From NCBI GenBank assembly GCA_026416125.1, contig JAOAFT010000009.1, positions 1-64,000 on the forward strand: a stretch of 64,000 nucleotides of DNA, read 5' to 3'. The stretch comes from Bacteroidota bacterium. Its GTDB lineage: Bacteria > Bacteroidota > Ignavibacteria > UBA10030. Positions 35,376 through 45,084 of this stretch are shown piece after piece; the stretch's first letter is position 1; each line of letters opens with the position of its first letter. Below the pieces are notes generated by a model. That model made no database searches, was not told the origin of the DNA, and saw nothing but the letters and a program-made list of their open reading frames with translations. The position numbers and the translations under genes were made by a program.

Positions 35376-36791
35376 ATGCCGAAAGGTCGGGTTCTTATTG
35401 CGGACGATGAACAAACGTTGTGTATTTCGTTAAAAAATCTTCTTACCGAAGCCGGATATACACCAGAGATTGCAAGGAATAGAGTAGAGTTCTTTACAAA
35501 ACTTGGTGCAGTAAATCCAGATGTTGTATTACTTGATGTGTATTTAGGTGATGACAATGGTATTGATATTCTTCGCCAAATGAAAACTGATGGGTGGAAT
35601 ACACCAGTTATTGTTATGACTGCACACTCAGAAATTGCTATTGCTGTTAGAGCCATGAAAGAAGGTGCAGTAGAGTTTCTAGAAAAACCATTTGATACGG
35701 ATTACTTGTTTTTACTTATCGAACGTACTCTTGAGTTTGTACACTTGGAATCACGAGTGAAGCTTCTCCAGGAGGAATTAGAAGAGCAGTGGGCAAAGAG
35801 CGGTATTATTGGGAAAAGTCGTTCCTTACGCCGTACACTTGAAATAGCAGAACGTTTTGCCCAGAGTGATAGCACAACTATCCTCATCGAGGGTGAGAGT
35901 GGAGTTGGAAAAGAGCTTTTAGCCCGCTACATTCATCAGAAAAGTATCCGTTCCGATAAGCCATTTATTGCATTCAACTGTGCTGCTATCCCGAAAGATT
36001 TAGCTGAGAGTGAATTTTTTGGGTACGAACGGGGTGCATTCACTGGAGCAGTAGAGAAGATGAAACAGGGGAAATTTGAACTCGCGAACGGTGGTACTAT
36101 TCTCCTTGATGAAATCGGTGAACTTTCCCTCGATATGCAAGTTAAGTTGTTGCGAGTACTTGAGGAAAAGAAATTTTACAGACTCGGTGGTACACGAGAA
36201 CTCTCCATCGATGTTCGTATTATTGCTGCTACAAATCGGAGCCTTGCCAAAGAAACAGAGGCAGGGCGGTTTCGGGAAGATCTGTTTTATAGGTTAAATG
36301 TAGCAACTATACATATTCCTCCACTCCGAGAACGAAAGGAAGACATTCAACCGCTGGTTCTTGCGTTTGCTCATGAGTTTGCTCAAAAGTTCAATAAGCC
36401 AACACCGAAAGTTTCCAGTGATGCTATTCAATATCTTTCCGATTTACCTTGGAAAGGAAATATCCGCGAGCTTCGGAATTGCATCGAACGTGTCGTATTA
36501 CTCCACGATGTTCCTGTACTGACTTCCGAACATTTCGCGTTTATGCAAGGAGGAACAAAAGCAGAAGTGCATTCAGTACACTTTGGTAACGATACGTACT
36601 ACCTTCAAGTACCAAAGAAAGGAGTGAAAATGAACGATGTACTCAAAGATCTCATTCTCAAAACGCTCGAATTAACTGGGGGCAATCAGGTACAAGCTGC
36701 AAAAGTTTTGGGAATAACACGAGCGAAACTACGGTATAAAATGGAGCAGCTTGGAATTAAACCAGAAATGAGAACTTATAAGACCCAGTAA
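35376..36791 (+). CDS. NtrC-family sigma-54-dependent response regulator
   Basis: 471 residues: receiver (Asp54 in VVLLDVYLGDD), AAA+ domain with Walker A GESGVGKELL, the sigma-54-contact motif GAFTGA at 220-225, Walker B GGTILLDEIGEL, and the arginine-finger region FREDLFYRLNV; then a Fis-type helix-turn-helix (LELTGGNQVQAAKVLGIT). All parts needed to open sigma-54 promoters are present. Within a motility island this is a good candidate for a FlrC/FlgR-like master regulator of the flgB operon, which has a sigma-54-like promoter at 49787. Tightly flanked by two kinases. Confidence 0.93.
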   Translation: MPKGRVLIADDEQTLCISLKNLLTEAGYTPEIARNRVEFFTKLGAVNPDVVLLDVYLGDDNGIDILRQMKTDGWNTPVIVMTAHSEIAIAVRAMKEGAVEFLEKPFDTDYLFLLIERTLEFVHLESRVKLLQEELEEQWAKSGIIGKSRSLRRTLEIAERFAQSDSTTILIEGESGVGKELLARYIHQKSIRSDKPFIAFNCAAIPKDLAESEFFGYERGAFTGAVEKMKQGKFELANGGTILLDEIGELSLDMQVKLLRVLEEKKFYRLGGTRELSIDVRIIAATNRSLAKETEAGRFREDLFYRLNVATIHIPPLRERKEDIQPLVLAFAHEFAQKFNKPTPKVSSDAIQYLSDLPWKGNIRELRNCIERVVLLHDVPVLTSEHFAFMQGGTKAEVHSVHFGNDTYYLQVPKKGVKMNDVLKDLILKTLELTGGNQVQAAKVLGITRAKLRYKMEQLGIKPEMRTYKTQ

Positions 36792-39700
36792 TGATAAAGC
36801 CAAAAATATCTGTACTTTGTATTATCTCATCCCGAGAGCGTGCAGATGCGATCTATACTGTTCTTAACCAAGAGTACTCCATTACTCAATGGAAGTGGTT
36901 GAAGGGTATACCCAAGCAGAAAATAACTCCATTCATACCAACCCTTGTTATAGTTCAACGCTCAGTGCTCAAACAGCTGTCACATGTGAAGTTTTTAAAA
37001 GAACAATTTCCGTCATCGATTCACATTCTCCTTACTACAAAATCCATACTGAGTCAGTCACTCTGCACTACGTTTGACGCTATACTTTCTATTAGAGAAC
37101 TTAAAAAGCTTCCAGAATATGTCCAACACTGTATCTTCAACTCCAATACTCCCAATCTGTATGATAACACTTTGTCGCTCGAAAAAAACAGATTGTTCTA
37201 TGAGTTACAAGAAGAACGAAAAAAGGTTACTGATTTAACTGAACAATTGAAACATTATGAAGAACTTTTTACAAAAGCTTTTTTAACAACACCCGATGCA
37301 GTAAATATTAATCGACTTCACGATGGCCTTTACATTGCTGTGAATGAAGGATTTACTTCGCTCACAGGGTACACCTCTGATGATGTAAAAGGGAAAACAT
37401 CACTTGAACTAAGTATCTGGGCTAATCCAGATGACAGGAAAAGACTTGTCGAAGAATTGAAAGCGCATGGTAAAGTAAAGGACTTTGAAGCTCAATTTCG
37501 ACTCAAAGATGGAAGTGTTCGCACGGGTATTATGTCTGCATCAATTGTTACGGTTAACGGAGAACTATGTATTCTCTCTATTACTCGCGACATAACCGAA
37601 CGGAAAATAATAGAGAACAGATATCGGACACTATTTGAATCGTCACCAGACCCGATTGTACTTTTTGATGAGAATTTTATTGTATGCGGAATCAATCAAC
37701 GAGCAGTTAATGTATGGGGTGCAGCAGATAAGGAGTACTTTATTGGGAAAAGTATTTTAGAGTTCCTTGTACCCGAGGATCGTCCTCGTGCTATTGAAAG
37801 CAATAAAAAATTTCTCGATTCGATGGAACCTCGTACCGCTGTATATACATTGCTGCGTCCTAATACTACAACACTGTCATGTGAAGTGAATGTTGCTCGG
37901 TTTCCACAAGAACCTGGGGGAAAACGATTGTACATCGCGATCCTTAGAGATATCACTGAAAAACTCCGTACGCAACAAGAACTTCAATTATTAGCACATG
38001 CATTGAAAAGTATTCACGAGAGTGTTATCATTGTTGATCAACAAGGTACAGTGCTGTATGTTAATGAACAGTTTGAGAAAGTGTATGGTTTTTCAGCACG
38101 TGAAGTACAATCTCAACAGTACACAACAATTATTTTCCCAGGAATTGTAGATGAAGTCGAAATTGCTTTTGAGCAATGTCGTAAAGAAGGAGAATGGAAC
38201 GGTGAACTTGTACACCGGAAAAAAGATGGTACCCTGTTTCCTGTTCATTCAGCGTTCTACAGAATTGTTGGAGAGGACAACAAGATTGTATCGTTCGTCA
38301 ATATCGTCCAAGACCTTACACAGGGAAGAAAAATAGAAGAGGTTCTCCGAAAAATTGTTCGTGGAACCTCAACATCTATTGGTGCTGAATTTTTCAAAAC
38401 GTTTGTATACCATCTCTCTTCTGCTTTAATGGTAGATGTTGTATTCGTTGGGAGTCTTGATGATCAAAACCCTACCACATTGAAGCAAGTAACATATTGG
38501 AGAGGGAAGTATGAGGAGTCCAATGTACCTATTGTCTTAGAACACACTGAACTTTCATTCCTTACACTCGAGAATAGGGATTTCTTCTATCCCTCCGAGA
38601 TCCAACAATCATTCCAACAAAAAATGTTTCCCGATAGTACAGTTCATATCGTAGGGGTTGTACCTCTCAGGGATAATGATAATATTGTCAGAGGGCTTAT
38701 TGTGCTTGCCCATGGTTATCCTAAAGAACTTACTCGCCAAGAGATCGCTGTTTTGAAAATTTTTGCATCTCGTGCTGCTGCTGAACTTCGGCGTTTGAAA
38801 GCTGAAGAAGAATGGAAAAAACTTCTTCTCGCTGTTGAGTACAATCCTATTGCCATCGCTATCGTTACCCAGGATCATCGGGTGGAATACGTCAATCCGC
38901 AGTTTACAGCTATTACAGGCCATGCGTTGATGGATATCAAAGGACAACCAATCTATTCGATACCGTTTGATCAGGCAGATCTCATTCGGAACTTACTGAC
39001 AAATGCAATCGACGGTGATATTGTCGTTTCAAAGCGAGGAAGGAAGAGTATTACAAGCTATGTTCGGGCAATACCAATTATTACATCAAATAAAACAGTA
39101 AGTCATTACGTTATATTGATCGAGGATTTTACACAGCGTCGTACAATTGAAGAACGACTACGTTTATCGGAACAACGACTGCAAGAAATATTTGAGAACG
39201 ATATCACAGGGAATTATGTTTGTCTTCCGGATGGAAAAATTCTCGATTGTAACTCTGCCTTTGTCGCTATGTTTGGTTTTGCTTCGTACAAAGAGGCATG
39301 TTCAACGTTGATGTCAACTCTCTATAAAGACAACGAATGTTTTCCGTTGATCGTTGAGATGATTAGAGAGAAGAAGAAGATATTACACGCAGAGTACGAA
39401 ATGAAACGAGTGGATGGGAAAGTGCTGTATGTTGTTCAAAATATACTCGGGATCTATAATGACGATGGTACGTTAAGAGAAATATTTGGCTATATATATA
39501 ATAACACAGAGCGACATCTATTAGAGCTTCAAGCTCGTCAATCGCAGAAAATGGAATTAATTGGAACACTTGCAGGCGGCATAGCTCACGATTTTAACAA
39601 TATTCTTAACAACATTATTGGTTTTTCTACCCAAGCCCGACGCCACGTATATGAACCCGAACGGGTTCTCAGGTATTGCAATTCGATAGAAAAGTCAGCA

Positions 39701-40666
39701 GCACGTGGCGCTCAAATAGCACGTCAACTTCTCCACTTCTCGCGTTTGAAAGACGCTGAACAAGAAATTGTTGATATCGGAGATATTTTACAGGAGCTAT
39801 CCTCACTCATTCGGGATACATTTCCACAAACTATTATACTGAAAGAAGACATTGCAGACGATCTCCATACTGTTTATGGTGATCGAGGGGCACTTTATGA
39901 AGTATTTCTTAATTTGTGTGTGAATGCCCGCGATGCAATGCCGAATGGAGGACTATTAACGATCCGTGCATATAATCGAAGCGTAGGTACAGAGGTAAGT
40001 CCTCAATTGTTTACAGTCGAAACTCACGAATGCGTGTGTGTTGAAGTTACCGATACAGGCATAGGAATTGATGAAAAAGATCTTCCAAGAATTTTTGAAC
40101 CATTCTATACAACTAAAGAAAAAGGGAAAGGTACGGGTCTTGGACTTTCGATTGCATACAATGCAGTAAAAAATTCAGGTGGAAGTATTGTTGTTGAAAG
40201 CAAAGTTAACTATGGTACAACATTTACTGTATACTTGCCCGCAGCGCAGGAAAAGCAGACAATTGAGAGTAATGAGTCCTCAACTTTACCACGCGCACAG
40301 GGAGAATGTATTCTTCTTGTTGACGACGAAGAAGCAATGTTGATTCTTGGTCGAGAAATACTTGAAGAGCGTGGGTTTAGAGTACTTACAGCCAGCAATG
40401 GAGTAGAAGCTGTTGAGCTCTACGCAAAACGTTGGCGTGAAATAGATCTCGTTATCCTCGATCTTATAATGCCATTGAAAGATGGTGGTCAGACATACCT
40501 GGAGATGAAGGAAATTAATCCAACGCTTAAAGCAATTTTTTGCTCTGGTTATACATCGAGCAAATTGATTACTCAACTCCTCGAACACGAACACCTAAGT
40601 GCAATCCAAAAGCCATTTAAAGATGAAGAACTACTTGAGATGGTGTTCAAAGTACTTACTACGTAG
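36791..40666 (+). CDS. Multi-PAS hybrid histidine kinase with GAF and C-terminal receiver
   Basis: 1291 residues, soluble. In order: a receiver-like fold without the usual aspartate (about 5-120); PAS domains at about 160-275, 285-395 and 395-515; a GAF-like stretch (about 515-665); two more PAS (about 670-790 and 795-915); HisKA of the GGIAHDFNN type (His933); HATPase (LCVNARDAMPNGG, DTGIGID, GKGTGLGLSI); receiver with VILDLIMP (Asp1224). It overlaps the NtrC-type gene by 1 nt (TAATG). No transmembrane segment is seen, so the signal is cytoplasmic and the ligands of the PAS/GAF domains cannot be inferred. Confidence 0.92.
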   Translation: MIKPKISVLCIISSRERADAIYTVLNQEYSITQWKWLKGIPKQKITPFIPTLVIVQRSVLKQLSHVKFLKEQFPSSIHILLTTKSILSQSLCTTFDAILSIRELKKLPEYVQHCIFNSNTPNLYDNTLSLEKNRLFYELQEERKKVTDLTEQLKHYEELFTKAFLTTPDAVNINRLHDGLYIAVNEGFTSLTGYTSDDVKGKTSLELSIWANPDDRKRLVEELKAHGKVKDFEAQFRLKDGSVRTGIMSASIVTVNGELCILSITRDITERKIIENRYRTLFESSPDPIVLFDENFIVCGINQRAVNVWGAADKEYFIGKSILEFLVPEDRPRAIESNKKFLDSMEPRTAVYTLLRPNTTTLSCEVNVARFPQEPGGKRLYIAILRDITEKLRTQQELQLLAHALKSIHESVIIVDQQGTVLYVNEQFEKVYGFSAREVQSQQYTTIIFPGIVDEVEIAFEQCRKEGEWNGELVHRKKDGTLFPVHSAFYRIVGEDNKIVSFVNIVQDLTQGRKIEEVLRKIVRGTSTSIGAEFFKTFVYHLSSALMVDVVFVGSLDDQNPTTLKQVTYWRGKYEESNVPIVLEHTELSFLTLENRDFFYPSEIQQSFQQKMFPDSTVHIVGVVPLRDNDNIVRGLIVLAHGYPKELTRQEIAVLKIFASRAAAELRRLKAEEEWKKLLLAVEYNPIAIAIVTQDHRVEYVNPQFTAITGHALMDIKGQPIYSIPFDQADLIRNLLTNAIDGDIVVSKRGRKSITSYVRAIPIITSNKTVSHYVILIEDFTQRRTIEERLRLSEQRLQEIFENDITGNYVCLPDGKILDCNSAFVAMFGFASYKEACSTLMSTLYKDNECFPLIVEMIREKKKILHAEYEMKRVDGKVLYVVQNILGIYNDDGTLREIFGYIYNNTERHLLELQARQSQKMELIGTLAGGIAHDFNNILNNIIGFSTQARRHVYEPERVLRYCNSIEKSAARGAQIARQLLHFSRLKDAEQEIVDIGDILQELSSLIRDTFPQTIILKEDIADDLHTVYGDRGALYEVFLNLCVNARDAMPNGGLLTIRAYNRSVGTEVSPQLFTVETHECVCVEVTDTGIGIDEKDLPRIFEPFYTTKEKGKGTGLGLSIAYNAVKNSGGSIVVESKVNYGTTFTVYLPAAQEKQTIESNESSTLPRAQGECILLVDDEEAMLILGREILEERGFRVLTASNGVEAVELYAKRWREIDLVILDLIMPLKDGGQTYLEMKEINPTLKAIFCSGYTSSKLITQLLEHEHLSAIQKPFKDEELLEMVFKVLTT

Positions 40667-40924
40667 ATATCCATTATAGTTCCTACCAGCGAATTCCCAT
40701 CAATTGTTGACAAGCCCCTAGGTGTGAAGGTTATAGTATGGGTTGTTGAGAAGGCTCAGTTCGGTAAGTGAAGTGGCTATATTTATACAGTGGTCTGTAT
40801 TTTAACAGCTTATCATAGTAAAACGGTGAAAAACACCCATGAATGGAAGAATTTTTGAGAAATATTACATGGTATAGCATTTGATAATAAAAAAGGTGAT
40901 AACTATTGAATGAAAGGATATCCG

Positions 40925-41209
40925 ATGGATGTTCAAACAGAAGTACGTGAGACGAAGATGTCATGGAATGAGAGAGTTTTTAAGCGATGCCCCCTCTGTG
41001 GTAAGGAATGGAAAACATCCGATGATTTCCTCAAAGATCCGGATTTACAAGTAAATGGATACCAAGGGAACCTTCATCGCCTTTTCATGGGTATAGAGCG
41101 GGGAGGGCTTGTGTTATTCACTCACAATGCGGAAAACTGTGGCACGACCCTAGCATTCACAGCTGACAATTTTCGATTACAATCAAAACGACCACATTCA
41201 TTCAGGTGA
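40925..41209 (+). CDS. Small Cys-motif protein of unknown function
   Basis: 94 residues from the ATG at 40925, with AAAGGA 6 nt before it; an in-frame ATG at 40910 overlaps that site. CPLCGKEWKTSDDFLKDP gives a CxxC zinc-knuckle-like start and NCGTTLAFTADNF near the end adds one more Cys. The line CGKEW...D and NCGTTL pattern looks like a conserved domain, but I cannot name it. It is 3 nt from the next small gene and 5' of cheW; possibly part of chemotaxis. Confidence 0.7.
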   Translation: MDVQTEVRETKMSWNERVFKRCPLCGKEWKTSDDFLKDPDLQVNGYQGNLHRLFMGIERGGLVLFTHNAENCGTTLAFTADNFRLQSKRPHSFR

Positions 41210-41212
41210 CGT

Positions 41213-41416
41213 ATGAAGACCGCTGAATATCCATGGCACGTTCGGTGCGATGGAACCATTGTGTGTCGAGAATGCAATCACCGATACTCAGAGTATGAAT
41301 TGTCTCATTATCCTGATTGTCGGTTCTTCGATGTTGAAGAGGTAGAAGAAGATGATGATGAACTGTATAAACTGCTCGATGAATACAAAGAAAAAGAGCA
41401 TATTCTTCACACATGA
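41213..41416 (+). CDS. Small acidic Cys-containing protein
   Basis: 67 residues: VRCDGTIVCRECNHRYSEYE has CxxC among four Cys (with HYPDC later), followed by a strongly acidic tail (EEVEEDDDELYKLLDEYKEKE). A ribosome site AGGTG lies before the ATG at 41213. The Cys pairs could bind zinc. It overlaps nothing and lies 54 nt before cheW. No family recognised; context suggests a role in the chemotaxis or flagellar island. Confidence 0.6.
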   Translation: MKTAEYPWHVRCDGTIVCRECNHRYSEYELSHYPDCRFFDVEEVEEDDDELYKLLDEYKEKEHILHT

Positions 41417-41470
41417 GGTCCAGGCGAATAACTAAAATAAGTTGTCCTATACAGAAGAAAGGGAATCCTT

Positions 41471-41932
41471 ATGGAAAATACTCATGAAGTGAATGATCAA
41501 AGGAACTCTGACGAATTACTTCAGCTTGTCAGTTTCAATATCGGTGATGAGGAATTTGGCGTTGATATTCTGAAAGTCCAAGAAATAAATAGGATGCTCA
41601 CAATCACTCGAGTGCCAAACGCTCCTGAGTACGTAGAAGGGGTTATCAACCTTCGTGGGAAGGTTATCCCAGTTGTAAATTTACGAAAGAGATTTGGTCT
41701 CCCCCCAAAAGAAGCTGATAAAAATACACGGATTATTGTCATCGAGCTTAATGGGAAAACGGTTGGATTTGTTGTCGATTCTGTTCGTGAAGTTTTACGC
41801 ATTCCTAAAAGCGTAACCGAACCACCACCGGCACTTGCAACGCGGATCAACGCAGAGTACATCACTGCTGTGGGGAAACTCGATGATCGGTTGCTTACAT
41901 TGCTTGATATGGAGAAAGTATTGTCGAACTGA
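41471..41932 (+). CDS. cheW: Chemotaxis coupling protein CheW
   Basis: 153 residues, the SH3-like CheW fold. Characteristic strings: SFNIGDEEFGVDILKVQEIN, ITRVPNAPEYVEGVINLRGKVIPVVNLRKRF and VDSVREVLRIPKS. It links receptors to CheA at the membrane array. AAAGGG precedes the ATG. Separated from the cheR-cheB genes by hemerythrin and a HEAT-repeat gene. No chemoreceptor gene is in the window. Confidence 0.96.
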   Translation: MENTHEVNDQRNSDELLQLVSFNIGDEEFGVDILKVQEINRMLTITRVPNAPEYVEGVINLRGKVIPVVNLRKRFGLPPKEADKNTRIIVIELNGKTVGFVVDSVREVLRIPKSVTEPPPALATRINAEYITAVGKLDDRLLTLLDMEKVLSN

Positions 41933-42062
41933 TTTGATTCGAGAGATTATCATAGCATTTTTTGTATTCTGGTCAGAAGTTCAATGGAAGTGGGCTTTTT
42001 TCTAAATACGCTCGTTGAGGTAATTAAAAATTGTTCAGCTTTAAGAAGAAAGGGTAACGTTT

Positions 42063-42470
42063 ATGGGGCTTGTACAGTGGAATTCGGAATTAAGTGTTGG
42101 CATACCATCAATTGATAGTCAACACAAGAAGCTAGTTGAACTTGTCAATACAATGCATGAAGCAATGCTCACAGGGAAAGGGAAAGATATAGTCGCAAAA
42201 ATTCTTTCAGAATTGATCACCTATACAAAAACGCACTTCAAGCATGAAGAAGATTACATGGAACGAACTGCGTACCCTCAAACTGCGGTTCATGCCTTAC
42301 AACATGCTCAGCTGACAAAAAAAGTCCTCGACTTACAGAGCAAGGTCGAAAGTGGAACAGTAACAATAACAATGGAAGTAATGAACTTTTTGAAGTCGTG
42401 GCTTCAAGACCATATTATGAAAATGGATAAAGCCTATGAACAGCATTTCAAGCAACATGGGCTCAAATAG
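42063..42470 (+). CDS. Bacteriohemerythrin
   Basis: 135 residues, the diiron oxygen-binding four-helix bundle. All seven metal ligands are present in order: His21, His58, Glu62 (HFKHE), His77 and His81 (HALQH), His117 and Asp122 (HIMKMD). It binds O2 reversibly and could supply or sense O2; being among chemotaxis genes hints at aerotaxis, but the protein has no signalling domain. AGAAAGGG precedes the ATG. A 253-nt gap follows. Confidence 0.95.
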   Translation: MGLVQWNSELSVGIPSIDSQHKKLVELVNTMHEAMLTGKGKDIVAKILSELITYTKTHFKHEEDYMERTAYPQTAVHALQHAQLTKKVLDLQSKVESGTVTITMEVMNFLKSWLQDHIMKMDKAYEQHFKQHGLK

Positions 42471-42723
42471 TCTTTGAACCTGTTATGTTTGGGAAAAAAG
42501 AGTAGCTCATCATCTATGGGAGTATTGTTTCAAAGTACAATGACGCATGTCTTGGAATCTACCATTATTCAATGGGTGGTAAGAGTGAGGAAAAAAGAGA
42601 TTGAGTGGCAATAATTCGACTAGTGGTGTATAACGAGCATTGGAGGAATACAACGTAGATCCAGGTAGTCTTAAAAAGAAAGTAACAGTAAATACATTTT
42701 TTGGCACATAACGTGGTAGAAAA

Positions 42724-44190
42724 ATGAATAGTTCAATGATGATGGACCATCATTCACATAATGATATTTCAACGTTAGCAAGGGAACTACTTACTAACGA
42801 AGATGCAGGAATTCGTCGGCAAATTGCGGAACAATTAAGTGGTGTCGATAGCTATGTGGCTATCGCAGCTTTAGCGAATGCTTTGCGTGATGAGAACAAG
42901 GGAGTACGCGATGCGGCTGAACGATCTCTCATAGCAATTGGTAATGAGCATGTTGCTCGGAGTGTAGTCGATTACCTTCTCGATACGAACATTTCACTCC
43001 GAAATACCGCTGCCGAAATACTTATAAAACTTGGTACATGTTCAATTAATGCAGTACTCCCATATCTCTATGATGCTGACCACGATGTCCGAAAGTTTGC
43101 AGTTGATATACTTGGAGTAATTGGAGATAGTAGCCCTGTAGAACACCTTATTCCATTTCTTAACGATCCCGATGATAATGTTGTCTTTTCAACGGTTGAA
43201 GCGTTGGGTAATATTGGTTCGCAACGGGCTGTTAGAGATTTACAGCGGATATATGAACATCGTGACGACTGTAAAGCTGTAGTCGCAGAAGCTTTGGGGA
43301 AAATCGGTGGTGATGAGGCTTGTGATTTTCTGCTGCAAAAATACTGTGAGCAAATACTCCAGTCGGATGTAGATCAGTTACTTCTCTACACAATGTTAGA
43401 AGCATTAAGTAAATGCGGAAACAAGAAAGCCTTGACGATACTCCGCGAACAAATTGGTATGCTCAAAGGTCATTTGAACTATCTCATTATCCATGCAGTT
43501 GTACAGATAGGTCTTCGATGTAATGCGTGTGAAATAGGTTGGCTACCATACAAACAATACTTACTTGAGGCACTGAGTGCTGAAGAACCATTCATTCGTA
43601 TCAGTGCGATACAGGCTCTCCATACACTTAAGGATGATGATATTACTACTGCATTATTCCTTGAACTAGGGAAAAACGAAGAAGTAGATTTACTATTACT
43701 CGATATACTCCCCCAACGGTCGAAATTTCTTGAAATAGCTGTGAAGACGATTTGTAGCGCAGAATTTATGCTCTCAAAAGTATTTCTTCTGGTTCTCAGG
43801 AAGTACTTGAAAAATCTTACCTATGCAAACCTCCATCAGGAGTTTCTTATTCATGAAGTAACGTATTTACATACGCTAAGTCAATTGCTTGGAAAACAGT
43901 GGTACAGTGCTGATGAGGAAACTCGGCCAATTCTTATTGAATTACTCTTCCTACTCGATGGTGATCACGCAATAGAAGTGCTTTCTGATGTAACAGAGTA
44001 CCCTGACCCATGGGTAAAAATGCAAGTTATTGAGTACCTGGCTCCTGTTTCAGGTCGACAGGCGGTCGATTTCATTGCTCGATTTGTGAGCGATGATGAT
44101 GAAATGGTTCGACAGTTAGCAATAACTATTCTTGAATCGAAGGGGTACTCAAGTGAATTTACTCAGACACCGAGTGCAGAGGTGCAATGA
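42724..44190 (+). CDS. HEAT-repeat protein coupled to cheR
   Basis: 488 residues. At least six HEAT-like helical pairs in the first 300 residues, for example AIAALANALRDENKGVRDAAE, AVLPYLYDADHDVRKFAV and LIPFLNDPDDNVVFSTVEAL, with another near the end (DPWVKMQVIEYLA). No enzyme motif. HEAT scaffolds bind proteins, so it may bind a chemotaxis component. Its TGA overlaps the cheR start (ATGATG), which forces translational coupling. The ATG at 42724 has no strong ribosome site; other Met codons follow at once (MNSSMMM). Confidence 0.8.
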   Translation: MNSSMMMDHHSHNDISTLARELLTNEDAGIRRQIAEQLSGVDSYVAIAALANALRDENKGVRDAAERSLIAIGNEHVARSVVDYLLDTNISLRNTAAEILIKLGTCSINAVLPYLYDADHDVRKFAVDILGVIGDSSPVEHLIPFLNDPDDNVVFSTVEALGNIGSQRAVRDLQRIYEHRDDCKAVVAEALGKIGGDEACDFLLQKYCEQILQSDVDQLLLYTMLEALSKCGNKKALTILREQIGMLKGHLNYLIIHAVVQIGLRCNACEIGWLPYKQYLLEALSAEEPFIRISAIQALHTLKDDDITTALFLELGKNEEVDLLLLDILPQRSKFLEIAVKTICSAEFMLSKVFLLVLRKYLKNLTYANLHQEFLIHEVTYLHTLSQLLGKQWYSADEETRPILIELLFLLDGDHAIEVLSDVTEYPDPWVKMQVIEYLAPVSGRQAVDFIARFVSDDDEMVRQLAITILESKGYSSEFTQTPSAEVQ

Positions 44191-45077
44191 TGGGCAATCC
44201 AGCGCGGCAAGTAGTTCAAACACCAATCGTGTACGTACCAACAACACTGAAACTAAGTGATGAAGTTTTCCGTTTGCTGAGGGATTTTATTTACCAAAAG
44301 ACAGGTATTTATTTTCAGGATACAAAGAAGTACCTCCTTGAAGGACGTATAGGGAAACGAATTCAACTTTTAGATATGAGTGGGTTCGATGAGTATTTAC
44401 AACTGCTTCGAGGTCCTCAAGGAACACATGAATTACCATTTCTATACGAGGCGGTTACAATTAATGAAACATACTTTTTTCGCAATGAACCACAATTTGA
44501 TGTTTTCGAACGTATACTTATACCTGAAATCATTACTCGACACCAATACAATGGAAGACCACGTGTTCGAATATGGAGCGCTGCAAGTTCCTCCGGCGAA
44601 GAAGCATACACAGTAGCACTCATTTACTTGGAACGGTTAAAACCAAAGTACCCCTTATTAGACATTGAAATTATAGGTACTGATATAAACAATGCAGTGC
44701 TGGATGTTGCTCGTGCAGGGGTCTACAGTGAATATTCCATCCGGAATGTTCCTCGGCCATACTTGGACAAGTACTTCGAGTATGAAGGTGGAAAGTACTA
44801 CCTTGCTGATCATGTGAAGCAGTTAGTACGCTTTGAACATCTCAATTTGTATGATAGGAATAAAATGCGAAGGATGACCCATTTCGACGTTGTTTTTTGT
44901 TGTAATGTGCTCATTTACTTTGATATGAAATCTAAAATTCAAGTTGTATCTGATATTTATGATGCAATGAACAGCGGGGGATACCTCTTTATAGGGTATG
45001 CAGAAACATTGCATGGAATATCATCAGCGTTCAAATTGATAAACTTTCCGAAAACCGTTGTATACAAAAAGGAGTGA
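44187..45077 (+). CDS. cheR: Chemoreceptor glutamate methyltransferase CheR
   Basis: 296 residues. An N-terminal helical CheR_N domain (LRDFIYQKTGIYFQDTKKYL) precedes a SAM-methyltransferase domain: VTINETYFFRNEPQF, IWSAASSSGEEAYTVAL, GTDINNAVLDVARAG, VVFCCNVLIYFDM and GGYLFIGYAETL. It methylates receptor glutamates for adaptation; the partner is CheB downstream. Starts at ATG 44187 or 44190 within the end of the HEAT gene. The first of the cheR-Y-Y-Z-A-B cluster. Confidence 0.96.
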   Translation: MMGNPARQVVQTPIVYVPTTLKLSDEVFRLLRDFIYQKTGIYFQDTKKYLLEGRIGKRIQLLDMSGFDEYLQLLRGPQGTHELPFLYEAVTINETYFFRNEPQFDVFERILIPEIITRHQYNGRPRVRIWSAASSSGEEAYTVALIYLERLKPKYPLLDIEIIGTDINNAVLDVARAGVYSEYSIRNVPRPYLDKYFEYEGGKYYLADHVKQLVRFEHLNLYDRNKMRRMTHFDVVFCCNVLIYFDMKSKIQVVSDIYDAMNSGGYLFIGYAETLHGISSAFKLINFPKTVVYKKE

Positions 45078-45084
45078 GACTCCC

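Noticed and set aside
42702-42716. TGGCAC before the HEAT gene as a sigma-54 promoter
   Set aside because: The -12 element at correct spacing is GTGG, lacking TTGC; only the -24 half matches.
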